Part shown: in pieces, positions 61,862 to 64,000 of the stretch | How positions within the stretch are numbered: the stretch's first letter is position 1 | Layout of the letters: the number at the start of each line of letters is the position of its first letter | From: Nautilus pompilius | Taxonomy: Eukaryota > Mollusca > Cephalopoda > Nautilida > Nautilidae | Assembly (NCBI GenBank): GCA_018389105.1 | Contig: JACATO010001443.1 | Span: forward strand, 124,001-188,000 | Direction of reading: 5' to 3' | Length of the DNA: 64,000 nucleotides | Program-made: the position numbers and the translations under genes | Notes under the pieces: generated by a model | Told to the model about the DNA's origin: nothing | Database searches by the model: none | The model's input: the letters and a program-made list of their open reading frames with translations, nothing else

Positions 61862-63480
61862 AGATGGATGTAATCCAACAAGAGGTCAATACTGAGTGTG
61901 GCATCAGACCTGGGCGCACTGTTTTTGATATTGGAATGTGCCCTGAGGTTTCTTTGGCAAAAGAGATTAAAAAACTGGTTAGAGAAGGATATATGCAACA
62001 TCCAAAAGAGTTTCCATGCAATGTTGATGCCAAATGTTTCCTTATCTCTATTATTTATTCTAAAAAACAAAATGGCAAATTGAATTATAGAAGATGGCTT
62101 GTTTTCAGCTCTGCAAAAAATGCGTTATAGTGCTTGCCATGTAGAATGTAGACTTTTCACCCGTATCACTGACCACCATCCAAAACAACAGTCAATATTA
62201 GCTTGTCTAATGGCTGGAGAAAGCTTTTTGGTAAGATCCCTGAACATAAGCAAGGTGTATCACATAAATGGTGCTACTTGGCATGGTGAAAATTAGAGAG
62301 ATGAACAGAAAAAAATTCAGAAATGGATCACCTAGAGGCATTTTATCCAAATGGAAAATGAAAAAATCTAACAAGATTCTTCGAGGTCATTATTTTTCTT
62401 GGGGAGAGGGGATTGGCTCTAGCTTTCTGCAGATCTCACAGAATTGGAGATGTCCACATGGAAATTTCCTTGGATTATTTGAACTCTTGCCACAATATGA
62501 TCAGAGCATGCAACAAAAATTCAAATGGTCTCAACAAAAGGATAAACATTTGCTAACCCACTCTCTGCAGAGTCACAATATTACTTTATTGGCATTTGTG
62601 CTGAATATGTCGGATCTTGTATTTTGACTGAAATAGAGAACCAAGTACTTCTCAATAATGGTAATGCAACTCCAGATGCAAGTTACACTGAGCAAAAACC
62701 CTCATTTCTGGTATCTTGCTTAGAAACAGACATTTTCACTATTTAAGAATGGTTCATGACATTTATTGGTTGCTGTTTAAAAAAATGTGCTGCCATAATA
62801 TTTCTAAAAATCAGAGAGAGTTTAAGATCCCAGTTACTGATTTCTGAGTCAGGAGTATGATAATGTGCCAAGTACAATGGTGCCAAGAAACTTTGTAGCC
62901 TTAAACAAATTATAATTGTTCTGTGGTTGTCATTCCCTGAATTTATATCAAGCAGACTCAGCAGTGAGCTGTACAGACGAACATTCTTTGGAATGATGAA
63001 GCAGTTTATAACCTCTTTCCAGCAACCGCTCAAGGTGCTGGAGCATATATGAAGAAAATATTGGTTCCTCCATGGGTTGTCAGGAACATGCTGGACAGGT
63101 CATGTAGCTAGTGTGCAACCGTCTGTAACTCACCCTCCAGGAATAACTGCACTAAAACAACTTCTCTCAATCTCAACCCCAAAACAACTACTAAAATAAA
63201 AAAGTGCCATAAAGTATGCATCTTCTTTCGTTGGCATGACCATGTCTGCCATGCGGTTACAGATACTCATTGCAATTGACCAAAGGAATCAAGCCAAACA
63301 AGCCAGAAAGGCCGTTGTGGATGTAGAGGATTCCAATTTGGAAACTCTTATTGATTATACAGTATATATCATTCATTTCCATATTGCTATTCATTTTCTC
63401 TTTTATCAAAGGGATTTGAAATACACTGGTGATCTGCTTAGTTTTCGCTGCCATTCTCCATGCTATGACACTTAAAGCAG
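61862..63480 (+). mobile_element. decayed hAT element, TTF/DUF4371 (ZMYM-like) type
   Basis: The + strand frame from 61864 reads IRPGRTVFDIGMCPEVSLAK and then NGKLNYRRWLVFSSAKNALY-C-x-x-C. This is the TTF-type zinc finger pattern that starts many hAT proteins (NGExxxRxWLxYSxSKxAVFCFxCKLF). Later pieces include FELLPQYDQSMQQKFKWSQQ near 62475-62530. In 63236-63345 a segment SAMRLQILIAIDQRNQAKQA resembles the TRWSARxxAVxALxxxI region. Many stops and frameshifts are present. Terminal repeats and an 8-bp duplication were not found, so the ends are approximate. Confidence 0.65.
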
Positions 63481-64000
63481 CTAAATTTAGCATTACTATT
63501 CATCAACTCTGTATATCCTTTTGGTTGTTTGGTTAATCAGAGATGACTTTAGATTACTGGGGCCATTAAAATTACCTCTGAACACATCAAGTGGTAGGTT
63601 CAATAAAAGGAATCCTGGTTAAGCCAGTGAAAGAAACTAGAGAACAAAAGATGACCTGATTTCTCTTAGTTGCATTCATTGATACAGCAAAACTGATGAC
63701 TCATGTTCTCAACATTAAAAAATTTACTTACTTTGGCCAAATCAACTTAATCCTTAATGAGGTCTGAAACTTGAGAAGAAAACTGGTAAAATTCTACCTT
63801 TAAAGATAAATCAATTTGGAAAGAACATTGCAGACTTTTTTTCATGCAAATTAACTGTGCAGATCAGTGAACACTGATTCAAGCTCTAAGTTTCAGCATA
63901 AAAATTACCTCACAGACAAACTATAAAACTAAATAAAAACTATTTAGAACAGATGGAAAGTCCAAAGAAGCATCAAAGCAAGAAATAACTTGGCTCCAAT
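63481..64000. other. no recognisable feature
   Basis: AT-rich sequence without exon-like borders, family matches or repeats that I can name. It may include the 3' end of the decayed hAT element. Confidence 0.4.

Noticed and set aside
61627-62070. A 147-codon minus-strand open frame.
   Set aside because: It is antisense to the hAT remnant whose + strand frame has the recognisable TTF zinc-finger motif.

Overview
The window is nuclear DNA from a multicellular animal. It is AT-rich and intron-heavy, with GT-AG splice sites, scattered decayed transposons, microsatellites and one GC-rich CpG-dense promoter. The GINS2-like protein reads as roughly half identical to the human protein as I remember it, and transposon types common in invertebrates are present. 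I therefore favour a large-genome marine invertebrate (mollusc-like or another lophotrochozoan/deuterostome). The taxon cannot be fixed from the sequence alone.

Layout. (1) 304-20911, + strand: the 3' part of a KIAA0513-type gene, six coding exons with a 13.9 kb intron full of old DNA transposons (complete but broken Tc1 at 4620-6180, decayed Tc1-like at 9.7-10.8 kb, pogo/Tigger-like at 12.3-13.5 kb, hAT at 14.7-15.3 kb). Upstream exons lie outside the window. (2) 25610-40579, - strand: a complete six-exon TMEM143-like gene (DUF3754, mitochondrial membrane protein, 517 codons), convergent with KIAA0513. Its introns hold a CR1/L2-like LINE fragment with a GAT-repeat tail, a decayed Tc1 element, and a 2.5 kb DNA transposon (35990-38511) encoding an orphan invertebrate protein family. 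(3) 40764-43419, + strand: complete five-exon GINS2 (PSF2), head-to-head with the TMEM143-like gene; the two start codons are 184 bp apart. (4) 44856-45310: a 47-bp minisatellite. (5) 45350-46100: a CpG-dense TATA/CCAAT promoter. (6) 50570-54960 (+) and 58840-60848 (-): two paralogous multi-pass membrane protein genes, tail to tail, with an identical intron position. Their tryptophan-rich segments recall the TspO/MBR fold. The first carries a 1.1 kb TG/E-box repeat and a complete but broken hAT element (51364-53682) in its introns. (7) 61.9-63.5 kb: a decayed TTF/DUF4371-type hAT element.

The host genes have unrelated known roles (DNA replication GINS complex, mitochondrial membrane protein, cytoplasmic SBF2-domain protein, membrane proteins of unknown function). 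They form a neighbourhood, not a pathway. The most unusual items are the transposon at 35990-38511, whose ends and TAA target-site duplication can be read directly and which contains a perfect 68-bp palindrome, and the inverted pair of TspO-like membrane protein genes.
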